From: Bryopsis sp. KO-2023
Lineage: Eukaryota; Chlorophyta; Ulvophyceae; Bryopsidales; Bryopsidaceae
Assembly: GCA_030272585.1 (NCBI GenBank)
Contig: BSYQ01000011.1
Span: forward strand, 2,356,001 to 2,420,000
DNA: 64,000 nucleotides
Direction of reading: 5' to 3'
Shown: positions 18,601 through 29,800 of the stretch, one piece after another
Layout: the number at the start of each line of letters is the position of its first letter
Position numbering within the stretch: the first letter of the stretch is position 1
Made by a program: the position numbers and the translations under genes
The notes under the pieces: generated by a model
Databases searched by the model: none
Told to the model about the DNA's origin: nothing
What the model saw: the letters and a program-made list of their open reading frames with translations, nothing else

Positions 18601-21600
18601 TGCATGGCGATGGAGCAAAAGGATTGTCGAAAATAGTTGGTCGAACTAGACAACTACTCAGAGGCATCGACAAGTCTTCTATTGTGCTATGTTTCGAAGA
18701 TCACTGAACTGAGCCACACCTCTTGAAGGTGGAATGTGCAGTCGACTGTGTTGACGCTATGTGAGCGCTTTTGGCAAAGACTTGAGCAGCTTGTGCGTGG
18801 AGAAATGAATCTGACGCGCACCAGTGATGGCGTCAAAGAAAGTGAGCCATGTGCAAAAGCGAACTGCATCAAAGTGCGCCAGTTTGGAGTTACACAAGCG
18901 CAAAAGCAAACTGCAAAAGACTACGCAAGTTTGGATTGTGACCTCTGAGGGAAAGTGTGACCACCCGCCAAGCAAAACACACCGCATCACCTACAAGTGA
19001 TGCAGGACTGATAAGCCAAGCGACAGCAGCGCGAGAGTTTTGTCGAGACAATTCTCAGAGAGAATGAGAAGCGTGACTGCAAGGAACCCAGTCGTCATAT
19101 AGTGCTGCAGTGGGAGGTATCGCCGCCACTGGCACAAACGAGGGCGTCAAAGACAAGAGCGCCCCAACGAACGTTGCAATCAATCCGATTGTTGATGTTG
19201 CAAACGTGCATCGCAGATGGCACTGAAGTTGGCATCGACGACAACAAAGTGAACGGGAAAAGTTCGAATGATGTCAAAGTCAATTATGAGACAGTGGTTG
19301 AGGTAGCGCACCAACACACACAGAGAACCTCTCGAGCGAGGATGCTGTTGAAGCACTGTGTGTGATACCCACTGGGATCAAGCATGCGATCAAGAATTGA
19401 TGTTACCTCGGGTGCATCTGGGGATACCTCAGCGAATTCATATTGACTGCAGCATCTACTGCAAGCAGATTTCGCAGTTTGAACTGAGTTGTACATGCCG
19501 CAGCCATGACGTGTTGTTTGCACGGACACATGACACAATACAGTAAATGTGTATCACGTTGATTGCAGCACACATTGGAGTGTATGATATGGCACATATT
19601 GCAACGAATGCCAAGGCAAATATTACAGTTACTGTGACGGAGAAGCTCACATCGAAATGCTGAATCACTACCATCTACATTTGTACAAGAGGATGCACAT
19701 CACGTGGAAAAAGATTGTTATTACTCAAGGAGACATGCAACAAATGCTACAGGAGCTGTTGAGTGATAATTCTATGAGTGCTACAAAGCAAAGACGATCT
19801 CACCTTGGAGATTGCTGCAATACAAGAGTTGCAGCAAGAGAGAACCCATTTGATGCAAAAGGGACTCATGTTCATCCAGAAGTGGGAGTCGAAGGACATG
19901 GCTTTCTGATGATGAACCTCCTCTTTAAGAGTTTGAGAGAGATTGGTGGTATTTTCATCAAACTGAATGAATGCATTTCTCTTTTCGAAATTCGATGCAG
20001 AAATGGACAGATTTTTATAAATCAAGGCAGAGTATTTGTTTCTCTTTTTGCGTTTGATTATACCCACAGAAATGGGAAGAAAGAGACACCTTTTCACCAC
20101 TTGCTGCAAAATTTGGATAGCAAATACAAATTTCTGAATGATTGATGAACTGAGAAGAAAAGAAGTGATCAGGGGATTAATCTCTTTCATGCATTTATTT
20201 CATATGAGAAAAAAAAAAAAAAAAAGAGGAATGATCTGATTACTGATGGAAATTTCAGGAGGAAAATGATTTTCTTTTGAAGGTTTCGGGTCATGTGAAA
20301 GGTGTTTTAGGCAGAAATCTCTCTGTGGAGTTTTCTGGTTTGATATTGTTGATAATGGAACTATATTTGATACGTTGATCGCACTCATTTTGCAGTACGA
20401 GTGTGTAGTACGGGTTAGTACGGGTTCTAGGGGGTTAAGTTCAGAGAGAACACTTGTAAAATTAATTCTCTGGTTTGTGAAAGTGTGTGACCCCAGTCTC
20501 AACTCCAGCAACGACTCACTAAAACCTACAGGGACCTAACAATATTGGAGTCCGATGTGGTGGAAAATGGTAAAGGATTTTTGAAAGCTTGTGTTGAATG
20601 ACAGCTCTGGAAAATACATGGGCTGTGCATTGAAATCCAGTCAAGGACCATGATTTGGTAGATGATATTAAGGAGGATCAAGTTTGTGCACCAGCCAAGG
20701 AGGGCTGAGGCTGACCTAAGAAAGGAAGGTCTCTTCAAGAAAAAGAAGGGCACATGTCCCCACATCTGGATGGGATAGAAAAGTCTATGAGGTGGAGAAC
20801 GAGGATTGGAGAAACGATTGCGATCCGGCTGTTGTTTATGACAGAATGTTGTGAGACTTCTGGAGATACAAGAGGACATCAAGCTTGCGAATTAGTTGAT
20901 TCGAATTTGTATTTGCACCAGTGGCAGAAGGTTGCTTATCCTAAAGGCAACACCTCTGGTGGCAAATAAACTGGAGGTGAAAGGAGTGGCTACAGCAAGG
21001 CCAAGAATACCCCAGTTGCTAAAGGAAAATGGCCAGAAAAATCGACAGTTCAAGGAACTTGTGAACTGCCGGCTCATGTTGATATGAGCTGATGTATGAG
21101 GGTCAACAGCTTGAGCAAGAGACCCAAGTGGATCGCAGCCCAAGAATATATCGATGCCGTTTCTGCCAACGACACAAAAAGATGATTGTATTCACGGTGG
21201 TGAGAGCAACCAGTGGCATCAAAGATTTCTGGTGGTGAAGCAGCCAAAGGTTTATGGTGTCCACCTCAGAACTTCTGAGTCAGAAGGACATCGGAAGAAG
21301 ATGCGAGCTTTGGTGCATTGTGATGCAAGCTCAAGGTTGCTGAAGTTGTCTTTTCACCCTTGCCGAGACTTAAGGCCCCAACACAGATGTGTGGAAAGAA
21401 GAGGGCATACTGTGGATGGTCCAGCCCGGTGATAAATCAGGCTTGGCACGCTGATGTTGTCTTGGTGTGGATCATGGCTGCAACCTGAGAATTTCAGGAA
21501 AATTGCGAGTGCGAGAGAGTGAAAGCAACAGCCGCTGGAGATGGCTAGAGTGAGTTTTATGTGGGAGGCATCCCAAGACATACTCAGTCTAGAACTCAAT

Positions 21601-24600
21601 TTTGAGTTGCTAGAAATCAGCAAATGGCATCTTTGGCTGATGTGCAGCCTGGACTGGTCCGGTGTGTGTGCCGCAACCAGGTTTTGCACGTACTACTATG
21701 TGAAGCAAACATTTTGAATGTGGAAACAAGAGCTGCAGCAAACTGCAGCAAGGAGTTGGAGATGCAGCAACCAAAACCAAGGATTTGGATAAGGGGCTGA
21801 TGCAGCAACTGCAGCAAGGATTTGGATCAGGTGCTGATGCAGCAGCTAACAACAAGGAGTTGGAAAAGAGGGGCTGATGCCACAGCCCACAACAAAGGAG
21901 CATCAAGAGTTGCAGCCAAAAGCATTGGCTATGGAGTTCTACAAGAGAACACCCACTTTTATCAGTGGCAAGAATGCAACTGCATGCCGGGAGAGATGAT
22001 ACTATCGCGGACATGGAGCGACGCGAGAGCAATTACAGTAAAATACATATGATGAAAACCAGACCACTAAGAGAGAAGTGCCTTGAGCCTCTCTCAAGAC
22101 TAGTGGCGGGGTTGAAGGAAGGAATTGAGGACAGAGTTCCTCAAGTGATAACAAGGAGAGAAGTGCCTTAGGGCCACTCTCAGAACTTGTGGTGCAGCCG
22201 CGGAGATCAAAAGGGGTTGAGAGAGAGATCCCCCTGATGAATGAGAAAGTGCTCAGGCTAGGCCGCCTGTACCAAGTTTCAAGGAGTTGAGACAAGCAAG
22301 AACGCACAAAGAACAAGCGAGCCTTGGGCCACTTGTAACGCAATTGAGGGGGCAGAAAGAGCCATAGGCCATTTGTCACCAAGAAAAGGGAAGTGGGGAT
22401 GGGTTCCCTCCCAATTCTGAACCAATTGCGAAGCTTAGGAAGAGCCATATGGGCCACCTAAGGTCAGTGCACGACTAGAACCTTGAGCCACCTGTAGAAG
22501 GTTTGAGGAGAGCCGACTCGACGGAGGGCCCCTCCAGATTTCAAGAATTATTTGTTACCTCCAAAAAGCGGTCGAACGTTTGTCGCCGCCTCTTGGAGAA
22601 GCACCCATACGACGTCAACGGCGCTTGGATAATATCCACAAACACTTTAGCGTCAAACGGGTAGCTCCCGTAGGGGTTGAGAAAACTTCCCCCATGACTT
22701 AAGTGTAGGAAGATTGCAAAGGGAGTAGAGCTAACTGGAGCTTCTTCTGTAGGCAATATGGTGGTGTGAACTATATTGATAAAATATATGGGATTTATCT
22801 TACATCCCGTGAGCTCTCAAGCCTGAACGAGCACACGTACGCCTTATTTATCGCTTTGACTGGCTGCAGCCTGCAGGCCATTAGCAGCAAAGTGAATGGT
22901 GGATCACCATTGGTGATGTCAGATTTTCCCAAGCTCAGTGAAGATGTTCAAGAATACAACACTGTGAATGCAACGATTGTGCTACAATCGATACGGAGAA
23001 CGGAATTGGATTACCTTGGAAGACGAACATGCAAGGCTTGCATGTGCCTGGAGGTTCAGAGGAATGGCGAGATCCACTGCCACTGAAGTGAAGATTCCTC
23101 ACTGAAGAATCACACAAAGCTTCTACTCAATCTCCCTGAGTATATTGCTTCCTTATCTCCGTTGCACAAGACGGCGGTGCAATGCCGTGAGTGTGGTTTG
23201 TTTCTGAACATTCCCTTCGATATTGATGATTGTTTATATCGTTGTGATCACTCGTGGCAACATTGATTGCCCCTCACTCAGTTTTGAATCCTATTGTTAG
23301 GCAAGGGACTGCCTAAAGCTGGTGGGGAGGGGGCTTTCAGCGGGTTTTTCAACACGAGTTTAGTGCAGCAAGTGTATGGTTTATTTTTGGGACATCAGTC
23401 TCGGGGCTGATGTTGTTTTGAGCATCTGATGTTGAGTCTCACTTGGGACAGTGAGGCTTGATGACTGGAAAAAAGAACATATGATTTTGAGTTCCACTTG
23501 AAACAGTGGGGCTTGATAATATTTTGTGGATACCCACAGAAGGCAGCAAAATTTCTGAAGGGAAAAAAATACTATGGAAATTTTCAGGCATTCATTTGGT
23601 GCCCCAATGAAGGGAGCACAAGTAAAAAAAGAAAACATGAGAGCAACCCTCTGGATATTTTATTTTATTTTCAGGTGCCTCGTTGGTGGGAGCACATAAT
23701 TCCAGAGAGGGAAGAATAGTGGACAGAGTTGGTTAATTTTCTGGTAGCCCTTGAGGGCAATGGAACCAACTGGATGTTTCTATTGAAGTGCTGAGAATCG
23801 AATCAGTTCGTTGACATGAAACTGATTCAAATGAATGTTTCGGATATCTCGAACTTTGTTGGAGGTTAGAACATATTGTGGAGAACAATATGGTTCTCTG
23901 AACATTGCTTCTGATGTTCTTGAAGTATCAAGAGGTTGTCAAAATTCGACAGCAGTGGAACATGTTGTAATAAGCGTGGATTAAGGAGAGTACATCGCAG
24001 AAATTCTGGAGTGCGATGGAAGTGCAGAAATTCTGGAGTATTGAAGTGCAAGAATTCTGGATTCTGGAAATGCAAAAATTCTGGAGACTGGAAGTGCAGA
24101 AATTCTGGAGAAAGCTTGATGATGGAGACTGCATTGCAGAAATTCTGGAGAAAGCTTGATGATGGAGACTGCATTGCAGAAATTCTGGAGAAAGCTTGAT
24201 GATGGAGACTGCATTGCAGAAATTCTGGAGTGCAATCGAGGTGAAGAAACTTGCAGTTCGGGAAAGCAAACAGCGGGACTCCATAAAAGCTTATGCGCTG
24301 TCGAATCAAGAGATCAGAAGCCAAGGAATTAAGTGAAGCTGGAATGTGACAAACTGGAGAGTCTCTAGTGGAGACAAATCAGGCTGCAGCATGGTGCAGC
24401 AGCAGCAATCCATGGGAGTCTCAAGTGATGATAAACGAGGTTGCGTTAGATGCAGCAACAGCAGCAGCAGCAGCAGCAGCAGCAATCCAAATATTGCAAG
24501 AAGAGGAGCTCTGGAAACTCAAGAGCAAAGAGAGGATATTTCAGTGTGCGGAAGAGAGATTTGAAAGAAATAAAATAAAAAAAGAATGCTGATTTTTCAA

Positions 24601-26543
24601 AAGATTATTCAGTGACTTGGAGGTGAATGAATGGTTCAAAGAAAGAGCATGATTAGTTGTCCTTTCACCTGGTTTGAGAAAAGATATATATGAGCAAAGG
24701 AAAACATTGGTGGAATACTTGATGGACAGAAGTATATTTCTGGAGTGATACAAGATGATTTTCTGAATGTTAAAGGATTTTCTTTTCAGCCAGATGTTTT
24801 TCATTTTCAGTTTCAGTTTGAAATAGAGAGATGATTTTCTCGATTTTATGGACAAAGCGAAAGAAAATATTATGCCAGTCTCGTACTCTTTTCGTGTTTG
24901 GACACTGAAAGATATTCTGATTTGGATTGTGAGATGCCTTATGGATTGTGATACTTTATGCAACGGGTTTTATTTGAGACATGCTCTCCACGGCAGTGTT
25001 GGAACTTACTGCCAACCTGGTGGGGAGGAATGTAACGGTTGGTTATCGCAGCACTCGAGCTGGAACTACAAGAGTAGTTGCCATGCTTCCTGCAGCTGAA
25101 AAAGGGAAGGTTGCAAGAGTGCAACGTGTATGAGCAGCGTGCGAGAGTGCGGCGTGTAGGAGTGCAGCGTGCAGCGGTGCAGCGGTGTAGCGTGCAGCGG
25201 TGGATGCAGCGTGCAGCAGTGCAGCGGTGCAGCGGTGTAGAGGTGCAGAGGTGCAGAGGTGCAGAGGTGCAGAGGTGCAGAGGTGCAGTAGTGCGACACC
25301 CTTGGAGTCACGACTACAACCAAGCTCGATGGAGTTTGATGGATGATGATGTGGCAGCCATCAAAGTCGAGTTGTCAATTGGACGTGTGAGTTCTCGTGG
25401 AATAGGGGCACGTTCACAGTTGAGGTGGCAAGGAGATGTGTGAATTCCTAGTGAATAGTGACACGTCGACAGGAACAAGGGTTTGATGCGCTGTGGCGCT
25501 AGGGTATAAGAGTGTGGAAGGAAAAGGTCGTTGTATCTTCTTTATAACTTTATTCGTGTAAGGAAGTTCTATCTAACGAGACGCTTGAGGAAGGCACTCG
25601 TCCTCCTCTAGGAGGGCGAGGGGACCTTGAAAAAAGTAGCCTCGTTTCAAATACCAAAAGCAACATAATGCCTCAGGGGCCACTAATGTTACAAACAACT
25701 CCACACCTGTGTCGGCAGGTGCTTCAGGCGCTTCAGGTGCTTCAGGTGCTTCAGGTGCTTTAGGTGCTTTAGGTGCTTCTACTTGCAGGTCCAGTTGGAA
25801 TGTGCTGCTCAGTCGCAGATCCTTCAGGTGCATGGCATCCACCTCTTGTCGGATCTGATCCAGATGCCCCAACAGCCCATTTTCCCGGAGCAGTTCTACA
25901 GAAAAAAACATGCAAATATTTTGGGGAAAACAGAAACAGGAAATACAACAACAATTCCAGTTCCTGATCCACAAATTTTTTGGGGAAAACAGAAACAGGA
26001 AACACAACAACAATTCCAGTTCCTGATCCACAAATTTTTTGGGGAAAACAGATACAGGAAATACAACAACAATTCCAGTTCCTGATTCACTTCTCACCAG
26101 TTGGAACGCTATAAGGGTAGGCCGGGTCCTGGTTTAGAAGCGTGACATCCCTCGAGCGGACCAGACCGGGTGGTAACACAGTGATTTTGTCGAGAATCCG
26201 GTCCACAGCACGCACTGGAGGGCTCATCTCTGCGTGGGCTCGGAGCAGGAACTCGGCGTGGTAGTCGTCACCCAGGGCGGAGTCCAGAGCACTTGCAGCC
26301 CTCAGAAAAGGTCCCTGTCAAAAAAAAACAGATACAGTTAAAACAAACCCTAGAGCGGCTAGCAACAAATTAGCGACATATGCTTACCAATCTGAGACCG
26401 AAGTGGAGCCGGAGTGTGAGCAGGTGCAGGTAAATCTGTTCGGCATCTTCGTTGCGGATACGAAAGCCGACGGGAAAGCACAAATCAGGTCTGCGCTCAA
26501 TCGCTTTCACGTACGACCGCGCTTTCAGGTCAACGGAGGACAT
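15625..26543 (-). CDS. Unknown four-exon protein, convergent to hAT transposase; intron 3 contains element C
   Basis: Minus-strand gene I assembled from exons 26388-26543, 26098-26314, 25707-25895 and 15625-16463. All junctions are GT-AG and the codon phases (0, 1, 1) agree, giving 466 residues. The start ATG at 26543 begins MSSVDLKARSYVKA. Exon 3 contains an EAP/KAP repeat run (about residues 160-185) followed by an acidic ESEEWW stretch. Exon 4 has a Gly/Pro-rich repeat region (GPPPNMIRPGQARG twice, GGGGEQGWRGGA twice) and a C-terminal region of about 170 residues (from RWPMDFDGHQ) with no family I recognise. Before insertion of C, intron 3 was about 100 bp with a CTAAT branch-like motif near its end. 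Element D lies 74 bp upstream of the ATG. It may be a second gene of the same transposon as hAT, or a host gene. Confidence 0.6.
16505..17131 (+). repeat. 5' LTR of element C
   Basis: TGTAACGGTTGG...CTCGTTTCA. It contains an array of the 8-bp unit GAGGTGCA (16710-16770), one unit longer than in the 3' LTR, plus a more degenerate GTGCAGCG array just before it. Confidence 0.93.
17133..17144 (+). promoter_or_regulatory. Primer-binding site of element C
   Basis: TGGTTTCGGAGC one base after the 5' LTR; identical to the sites of A, D and E. Confidence 0.85.
17145..25030 (+). other. Internal region of element C, no coding capacity seen
   Basis: Read in all frames, nothing longer than about 230 codons appears, and none shows a zinc knuckle, DTG, xxDD or integrase motif. 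The sequence is rich in GCA/TGC-type words and includes a GCAGAAATTCTGGAG tandem array (23990-24232), a CAG repeat at 24459-24484, and several long A-runs (20210, 24570). Confidence 0.8.
23990..24232 (+). repeat. GCAGAAATTCTGGAG array with three ~40-bp higher-order units
   Basis: The core GCAGAAATTCTGGAG recurs eight times or so. The last part is three copies of a unit that adds AAAGCTTGATGATGGAGACT and then TGCATT. Confidence 0.9.
25031..25649 (+). repeat. 3' LTR of element C
   Basis: Matches the 5' LTR except for one missing 8-bp GAGGTGCA unit and one visible base change (GTGTATGAGC versus GTGTAGGAGC). Followed by target duplication AATAC. Confidence 0.93.
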
Positions 26544-26616
26544 TTTAGCAGCGGCCAGCTCAGGCCAGGGGCTCAGTCTGGTGGTGGCGGGACAAATAAC
26601 AAAAAAATAAACGCAC

Positions 26617-26853
26617 TGTAGAAGGCACTTATCCTGTTTTCGGTGGATGAGTCATATCTTGTTGTGTTGGGTGCAAGGCGGCTGACCTTGGGTTAGTCAG
26701 TTTATGTGAATGGGAAGTTTCTGGACACGTGGTTGGGTCACGTGGGTGTGACGCTGTACAGTTAGTGAGAACGGTTATGGGTGCGAGTATTTGATGGTCC
26801 TGTTGGTGACCAAGGTTGACTCTTATCGTGTTTGTAAAATTTGGCATTCGACA
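26617..26853 (+). repeat. 5' LTR of element D
   Basis: 237 bp, TGTAGAAGGCAC...GGCATTCGACA. Its last base is also the A of the polyprotein ATG. Confidence 0.95.
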
Positions 26854-29800
26854 TGGTTTCGGAGCACGGCCGTCTGGGCCTATGTCTCATCTGTTTCTTA
26901 TCTCTGACGGCACTGTCAAACGAAGTGGCCGCATTCTCATTTGGACGTCGCGCTGGATTGAAAAGCACACAGGATGAATACACCATCCGCGAATTCGGAA
27001 AGCTGGTCGAACGAATCAAACGCGGGGAACAGCTCAAAGATGGTGAAGCCAAAGCTTTTCGGGATATATCAGCAATGACGGCCAAGTCAGACGAAACGGA
27101 GGAACGTCCGATTGAGTCCACGGACAGTACAGTTGCGTCAACATGGGTGAAAGGAAAACACAATAATACGAGGGTGGAAGACCTCGAAACGGCTATTAAA
27201 AGGTCGGGGGTTTTTGAACTGATTGTGCTATTGGAAAGAATGTACCGCCAGTTGATGCGCGTGTCGGGCTGGAGGAGTAACTCGGCGGGATATGTGTTGG
27301 CTGTGAGTCTATTGATCAGCTATGCACTTCATGGTGTACAACGCATTGGAGGTATCGCAACTAAGATGATGCGATTCTACAAAGAGGGAGTCAGGAATTG
27401 GTATCCGGAGGAAAAGACGGATGAAACCTCTCACATCACTACTATCAAACCCGAGGAAATTTCAAACCTCCTGGCGAATCTCACTCAATTGGCTGATTCC
27501 CTGGATGACCGTCTGGAGGAACTGAATTGTATGGAAATCATCCAGGAAGTCTCTCATCCACCTCGTCGCCGCCCCAATGACCCTCGTCCATGGCACGCCC
27601 AATTACGTTGCCATCATTGCCACAATCTGGGACACATTGCTCGACACTGCAAAGCCCGATGGGAATCCAAGAATCGAATACAGGAGGACAAGTCCAGTCA
27701 TGGGAATAAACCAATGCAGACAGTTGGGTTCGAACCGGCGACCCCCTCTGCTCCACCCCAGGATTCGGTATCCGCTCTATGTGAAGCCCTACGACATCAG
27801 TTGGAGGCAAAGACAGTATTGGAGCAGTCAGGCCACAGCAGTACGGGACCTCTGGTTCGGAAGCAATTACGCGTGAAGATACGTTTAAACGGGTGGCAGA
27901 AGTTGGAAAGCGCGCTAATTGATTCGGGATCGGCAGTGAATGTTCTGCCACTGAGCCTGTGTAAGAAGCACCGGCTGATACTCAAGGAACACTCTCCCAT
28001 CACCCAAGTGACAGGGTTCAACGGCAGCCAGGATACGGTGATCGGAGTCACAGAGTTGGAAGTCGAAATCGGCCCCTGGCGCTCAAAGGAACAATTCATA
28101 GTGACTGAGCGTTCTATGAATATCATTTTAGGGTTGCCGTCTCTGTCTCATATGGAGATTTCGATTGACTGTTCGCGCGACAGGCTAAAGGACACCGTCG
28201 GACGGTTTATTGCATGCGAGCCAGTGGTGGCCACGGGATGGTCATGTACAGCAGTTTCAGTACTGGAGACGCAAGGGGCGCAAGTTGGGAGTACAGAACC
28301 AGGGTTGGACACACAAGCACCAAACACAAATGAAAGACCGGAAAGACCGGAAAGCGAAAGACCGGAAAGAACGGAAAGATCGGTCGTCACAGTAACTCGA
28401 GGCATTCTGGGTAAACGTCGCAAACCACTCACTATCCACCATCAACAAAATCGCCTCCGGATCCCTATTGGCGCCTCAACCGTCGTAGGGCCATATGAGG
28501 TTGTCGCTGTATGCCCTCCAGTAAAAGTTTTGGGTACTGGAGTCGCCGGCCTCATTCCGGTTGGTCAAATCCCAAATCTCCTGCACACCGTCACGCTGGG
28601 AACCGAGGGACGAATTCGTCTCCAACTATACAACTGCTCCCATCGAGCACGAATGCTGACAGCTCGACTCTGTTTGGTCGAAGTTTCACTATGTCCAGGA
28701 ACCAATGTCTCCTTCACCGACAGTGAGACTCTACAGAGCAGCCAGGAAAATACAGACAGTCTCCCCAATCCGACTGATCTCACCTATGACAAGGATATCT
28801 TCCCATGCAACGGAATTCCACCCCTGGAACACTGTCAAACAATACACACACCACCTGATGGAATGCAGGACAGGAATCCAGACAGGGAGGGAAAGGTGAC
28901 ACACACTGGACAGGACCGGGGAAGGCAGGACAGGAATCAAGAAAGGGAAGGAAAGGTGACATCTGGACAGGACCGGGAAAGACAGGACAGGAACCAAGAC
29001 AGGGAGGGACAGGTGACACAAGCATCTGTATTAACCAGTTTGGAAGAAGAGGGATGTAACTCCATTTCCCCTTACTCCTGGCATCGGGCAAAGTACCCAG
29101 AGATGTACTGGAACAATGATCACCAGCCGACTCAGGACATCATCCAGTGCACAGCTCTCAGCAGTGTTGCAACACAACACCCCACCACTCCCACAAACAA
29201 TCCAGAGGTCATAGACTGGCTGGGGATGTATTCCACAGTGTTCAACAAGAGCTTGGTCAAAACATCATCACAGGCAGTAAAACAAATGAGGGTCTGCCAC
29301 AGGGAGGTACACTGGAAAATCCCATACTCCCAGATCCCTCTACAGAACAATGGAAACAGATATCTGCCCACTGATGCCTCAGAGGAGGAGATCAGTGAGT
29401 TGTTACTCTTGCTGGAGTCACAAGGAGTAATCAGAAGGCTTGACCAATTCGAAAGAGCAATGATCAGCCCCTGCCTCTTCCTAAGGAAACCCTCTGGAAA
29501 AATCAGGAAAACAGTGGATTTTCGGCTACTCAACACATACAGCCACTCTTGGGGGGGGGACAACATCAATGTCCTTCAGACAGTCAGATCCATCCCAAAA
29601 GAGTGGACCATCTTCACAATCCTTGATCTGGAGCAGGGTTTTTTCCAGGTGGAAACCTGTTCTGGCCTGGAGACTATGTTTGGGTTTCAAACTCCAGTGG
29701 GAGTGTATGTATACAAAAGGCTGCCCCAGGGGTGGGTGGTGTCCCCAGGCATCTTCCATGACAGGGTAACAAAGCTGTTGGAGGGGACAGCATCCAGGAG

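Larger units (their letters stand above)
16505..25649 (+). mobile_element. Element C: non-coding LARD-like LTR retrotransposon
   Basis: 9145-bp element with LTRs of 627 bp (16505-17131) and 619 bp (25031-25649), TG...CA termini, and target duplication AATAC (16500-16504 and 25650-25654). It has a primer-binding site at 17133 and a purine tract (CTGGTGGGGAGGAA) before the 3' LTR. The internal 7.9 kb has no gag, pol or other long frame, so it must depend on proteins of another element. Its purine-tract context matches chromovirus 1. It is inserted in intron 3 of the minus-strand unknown gene. Confidence 0.9.
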
